From positions 1 through 18,997 of the forward strand of contig DAINMX010000115.1 in the NCBI GenBank assembly GCA_036736205.1: a stretch of 18,997 bases of DNA, in the 5' to 3' direction. This stretch comes from XYA12-FULL-58-9 sp001798605 (GTDB lineage: Bacteria; Myxococcota; XYA12-FULL-58-9). Within the stretch, counting starts at the first letter, position 1. Each line of letters begins with the position of its first letter. A program made the position numbers and the translations under genes. This document shows positions 16,479 to 18,997 of this stretch, piece by piece. Under the pieces are notes generated by a model that saw only the letters and a program-made list of their open reading frames with translations, made no database searches and was not told the origin of the DNA.

Positions 16479-17906
16479 CTAGACGAGAAACACGAAGGTG
16501 ACAATCACAAACATCGGGAACAACAAGAGGACGCTGTAGATTATGTAGCCAAAGAAGGACGGCATCTTGACGCCGGCCTGTTCTGCCACAGCCTTGACCA
16601 TGAAGTTGGGACCGTTACCAATGTATGTATTGGCACCCATGAATACGGCACCGAGGGAGATCGCACGCAGAAGCAGGACACCCCGTTCGTTGACTACGTC
16701 TGGCCCACAGGCAGCGCAGGCGTTGGCACAACCTTCGAGAGGCATACAGCTTATCAACTGATTGAGGTGACTGGCACTGGTGCCCAATAAGCCGCTCGCA
16801 GTCGCTGTGAAAGTCAAATAGGTCGGAGCGTTGTCGAGAAATGAGGACAACAATCCGGCGCTCCAAAAGAATTGCCACGGCTCAGTTAACCCGAGCTCCG
16901 AGCCGCGGGCGTTGAGAATGGCCAACGCCGGAATCATCGTGGCAAAAATGCCCGCAAAGACCACCGCTACCTCGACGATGGGTTCCCAGCTGAAGCTGTT
17001 ATCCTTGCGCAACTCCTTCTCTGTAAAGACCAATGATAACCCCGCCATCAACAGCATGCAGGCCTCCTGCACACCGATAGGCGGGTGGGTGTAACCACAC
17101 ACGAGAATGGTGAGAACCACGCCCGCGAGAAAGATGAAGTTGACCTTGCCGTCGATGCCGATGGGGATCTTGTGCTGGACCGAGGTCCCATTGAGGTCGC
17201 CGGGCGTCCCAAGATCCTCTTTGCGAAACATGGTGGAATCCATGATGTAGAACACTACCAACAACATCCCCAGCATCAATGCCCACTCGGGAACCAAGGA
17301 GAAGGTCCAAGTAAATGGCACGCCACGAAGAAAACCGAGAAACAGAGGTGGATCACCAAGGGGGGTCAACAGGCCGCCAATGTTGGCGACGATGAAGATA
17401 AAAAACACCACCACATGGGACTTACGGCTGCGAAGCTCGTTGGCACGCAGCAGCGGGCGAATGAGCAACATCGCGGCCCCCGTGGTACCCACAAACGAGG
17501 CAAGGACACCACCGATGGCCAAAAGAACGGTGTTGACGCCCGGTGTCCCCGCGAGGGTGCCACGCACGACAATGCCACCGGAGATGACAAACAGGGAGCC
17601 AAGAAGAATGATGAAGGCAATATACTCATGGGCGATGTGTAGAACCTCCGTCAAATCGAGCACCGACATCCAGATGGCTATCGGCACCCCGAGCAGAAAC
17701 GCCACCAGTGCCCGATTGAGGTTCTTGTGCCACCATCTCGGCACAACCAGCGGCAGAACCGCAATGGAGAGCAGCATCGCCGCGAACGGCAAAACGCTCC
17801 AGAGTGGTACGCGAAGTCCAAGGGGCACCCCCTCACCTCCACCGGAGGCGTAGGCGGTGCCAGAAACCAACGAGGTGAATATCGCGACGATCACTGACCG
17901 TAACAT
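16479..17906 (-). CDS. NhaD/CitMHS-type ion transporter, probable Na+/H+ antiporter
   Basis: The 475-residue inner-membrane protein has about 11-12 hydrophobic segments after a likely cleavable signal (1-20, ending AYA then SGGGEG). Family motifs are GTTGAAMLLIRPLL, TPLGDPPLFLGFL, FLDNAPTYLTF (356-366) and GANTYIGNGPNF (424-435), typical of the NhaD-like branch of the ion-transporter superfamily annotated as sodium:proton antiporters. The real substrate of this branch is often untested. Between the last two motifs lies a loop with four cysteines, C387, C393, C397 and C400. Start ATG 17906 is chosen because GGAG (17915-17912) lies five bases upstream; a frame to 18011 adds 35 residues that look non-coding. 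It is first in an apparent operon with selA and selB, the selA start being two bases beyond its stop. Na+/H+ exchange is the default prediction; a selenium-related substrate is speculation from context. Confidence 0.88.
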   Translation of the reverse strand: MLRSVIVAIFTSLVSGTAYASGGGEGVPLGLRVPLWSVLPFAAMLLSIAVLPLVVPRWWHKNLNRALVAFLLGVPIAIWMSVLDLTEVLHIAHEYIAFIILLGSLFVISGGIVVRGTLAGTPGVNTVLLAIGGVLASFVGTTGAAMLLIRPLLRANELRSRKSHVVVFFIFIVANIGGLLTPLGDPPLFLGFLRGVPFTWTFSLVPEWALMLGMLLVVFYIMDSTMFRKEDLGTPGDLNGTSVQHKIPIGIDGKVNFIFLAGVVLTILVCGYTHPPIGVQEACMLLMAGLSLVFTEKELRKDNSFSWEPIVEVAVVFAGIFATMIPALAILNARGSELGLTEPWQFFWSAGLLSSFLDNAPTYLTFTATASGLLGTSASHLNQLISCMPLEGCANACAACGPDVVNERGVLLLRAISLGAVFMGANTYIGNGPNFMVKAVAEQAGVKMPSFFGYIIYSVLLLFPMFVIVTFVFLV

Positions 17907-17953
17907 GGTAACTCCAGCCGTAGACAAGCCCGGAGTATGACAAAGGCGGGAGG

Positions 17954-17983
17954 CGCATACAAATGTAGTTTTGCGCGAGCCAA
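17954..17983 (-). promoter_or_regulatory. Possible promoter of the transporter-selA-selB operon
   Basis: On the minus strand TTGGCT (17983-17978) and TATGCG (17959-17954) are 18 bases apart and could be -35 and -10 boxes, about 48 bases before the transporter ATG. Each box matches consensus only partly. The 163-base divergent gap must also contain the start for the plus-strand hydrolase gene, for which I see no clear boxes. Confidence 0.2.
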
Positions 17984-18069
17984 GTCGAGTTCGTGAGATT
18001 GGATGGGACAACGGTGGAAGTCCTCTTCGAACCCTTGGAAGGCAAGACGAGCTGAGCTAGAGACCCCGC

Positions 18070-18741
18070 ATGCACTCGTCGGCTTATGTCAGCGAAGACA
18101 CCATCGAGGCCAAATCGCACTTGTGGCTCGACCGCATTCGTCAAGCGGTTGCGCCGCGGCCACAATTGCAACTGGATTTGTCACGATCGGCATTGTTGGT
18201 AATCGACATGCTACGGTATTTTGCCGCCGCACGGGGGCGATGTTATCTGCCAGCAACGGCTGCCATTGTGCCGCGAATTGCTAAGCTCATCAAAGTCTGG
18301 CGACACCATGGTGCCCTGGTCGTTTACACCCAGCACTGCCACAAGGGCGCACACGACTTGGGTATGCTCGGGCGCTTTTTCTCCGATCACATCGATTGCA
18401 ACGAGCCACAGGCCCAGATCATTGGGGCGCTGGAGCCCCTTCCAAGTGAGCCCATCTTCCGCAAGATCACCTATGACGCATTCCTAGGGACACAACTCGA
18501 ATCCACCTTGCGACAAAAGAAGGTCGAGCAGGTTCTCATAACCGGAGTTCTCACCCACATGTGTTGTGACACCACTGCGAGAGCCGCCTTCTGCCGTGGT
18601 TTCGAAGTCTACGTACCTGTCGATGCGACCGCCTCGAGTACCGAGGAACTGCATGTCGGCGCCCTTTTGGGACTCGCCGACAGCGTGGCGATTCCCATGA
18701 GCACGGTAGAGATTCTCACACGATGTCCAACCAAGGCGTAG
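18070..18741 (+). CDS. Isochorismatase-family cysteine hydrolase
   Basis: The 223-residue cytoplasmic enzyme has the alpha/beta fold and catalytic triad of the isochorismatase/nicotinamidase superfamily: Asp46 in ALLVIDMLRYF, Lys132 in FRKITYDAF and Cys165 in LTGVLTHMC-type sequence (GVLTHMCCDTTARAAF, 159-174). Residue 166 is also cysteine, giving a vicinal Cys-Cys at the active site. The later VPVDATAS block is also typical. An N-terminal extension of about 38 residues precedes the core. The substrate cannot be told from sequence: nicotinamide, N-carbamoyl amides and isochorismate are all used in the superfamily. The gene is divergent from the transporter and overlaps the next gene by 19 bases, so it probably works with that flavoprotein. 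The ribosome binding site is weak (GAGCTAGAG upstream of ATG 18070). Confidence 0.87.
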   Translation: MHSSAYVSEDTIEAKSHLWLDRIRQAVAPRPQLQLDLSRSALLVIDMLRYFAAARGRCYLPATAAIVPRIAKLIKVWRHHGALVVYTQHCHKGAHDLGMLGRFFSDHIDCNEPQAQIIGALEPLPSEPIFRKITYDAFLGTQLESTLRQKKVEQVLITGVLTHMCCDTTARAAFCRGFEVYVPVDATASSTEELHVGALLGLADSVAIPMSTVEILTRCPTKA

Positions 18742-18997
18742 CCATCATCGGTGCCGGTCCCGCCGGTGTGGCGGCGGCGATAACCTGCAAGCGGCTCGGC
18801 GTGGAGCCCTTGTTGCTGGACGCCTCCGGCACTGCCGGAGGATTGGTCGCAAATGCATTTCTGGTAGAGAATTATCCTGGCACGCCACCCACACCTGGGC
18901 CAAAGCTTGCAGATCTCTTGCAAACCCACTTGGCACGAATTCATGTTGATGTACTGCGGGCCAGAGCATGCGCGATAGTCCGCCAGGTTGCAGGTTG
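18723..18997 (+). CDS. FAD-dependent oxidoreductase, thioredoxin-reductase-like, C-terminus cut by window edge
   Basis: An open frame of 91 complete codons runs from ATG 18723 to the right edge without a stop. It begins with a Rossmann dinucleotide-binding motif, VAIIGAGPAGVAAAI (GxGxxG), a strand ending LLLD that would bind the FAD ribose, and then GGLVANAFLVENYPG. That block resembles the FAD-binding segment of thioredoxin reductases and related two-domain flavoproteins. The redox-active CxxC or its equivalent, if any, lies beyond the window. The start overlaps the end of the hydrolase gene by 19 bases in another frame, indicating an operon. The sequence seen cannot separate thioredoxin reductase from ferredoxin/flavodoxin reductase or other pyridine-nucleotide oxidoreductases. 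Confidence 0.82.
   Translation, partial: MSNQGVAIIGAGPAGVAAAITCKRLGVEPLLLDASGTAGGLVANAFLVENYPGTPPTPGPKLADLLQTHLARIHVDVLRARACAIVRQVAG

Noticed and set aside
17995..18070. tRNA-like words on the minus strand: GCGGGGTCTCTAGCTCAG near the right and GGGTTCGAAG about 30 bases later, resembling D-arm and T-arm sequences.
   Set aside because: The distance between them is too short for an anticodon arm, the T-stem does not pair, and no matching 3' acceptor strand follows. It is a chance resemblance, and not selC.

Overview
The window is bacterial, GC-rich and densely coding. The gene set suggests a Gram-negative of the former Deltaproteobacteria, perhaps Myxococcota-like: glutaminyl-tRNA synthetase, a bacterial selenocysteine pair (selA/selB), a DUF3108 secreted protein, an M48 lipoprotein protease, an alpha-2-macroglobulin and a protein of tandem carboxypeptidase-regulatory-like domains. 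This placement is inferred from gene content; no rRNA or other taxonomic marker is present. I found no tRNA, rRNA, CRISPR array, insertion sequence or integrase, and no gene-free stretch longer than about 165 bases.

Layout. Positions 1-1454 (minus) carry an M48 lipoprotein metalloprotease that runs off the left edge. Divergent from it are glnS (1567-3270, plus) and a secreted DUF3108 protein (3347-4171, plus). A long minus-strand block follows. Read in transcription order (right to left) it holds an NhaD/CitMHS-type membrane transporter (17906-16479), selA (16476-15130), selB (15119-13194), a repetitive coiled-coil protein (13035-11308), a 36-residue membrane peptide (11179-11069), an anchored eight-domain beta-sandwich protein (11064-8803), a thioester alpha-2-macroglobulin (8654-4551) and a small CxxC/CxxC protein (4480-4223). 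On the plus strand at the right edge are a cysteine hydrolase of the isochorismatase family (18070-18741) and, overlapping it, the start of a thioredoxin-reductase-like flavoprotein (18723 to the edge).

How the genes fit together. The transporter, selA and selB are separated by only 2 and 10 bases and look like one operon. SelA converts seryl-tRNA(Sec) to selenocysteinyl-tRNA(Sec), and SelB delivers it to UGA codons on the ribosome. Neither selC, selD nor a recognisable selenoprotein is visible here. The middle block is an envelope group: a soluble periplasmic protease trap, a membrane-anchored multi-domain protein and a tiny membrane peptide. The M48 lipoprotein and the DUF3108 protein also act in the envelope.

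Most worth a second look: the transporter fused into the selenocysteine operon, with a four-cysteine insertion next to its signature motif; the redox-like gene pair divergent from it; the coiled-coil protein built of five modules at 41-45-residue spacing; and the 36-residue membrane peptide with a strong ribosome binding site. I could not confirm a novel system from sequence alone.
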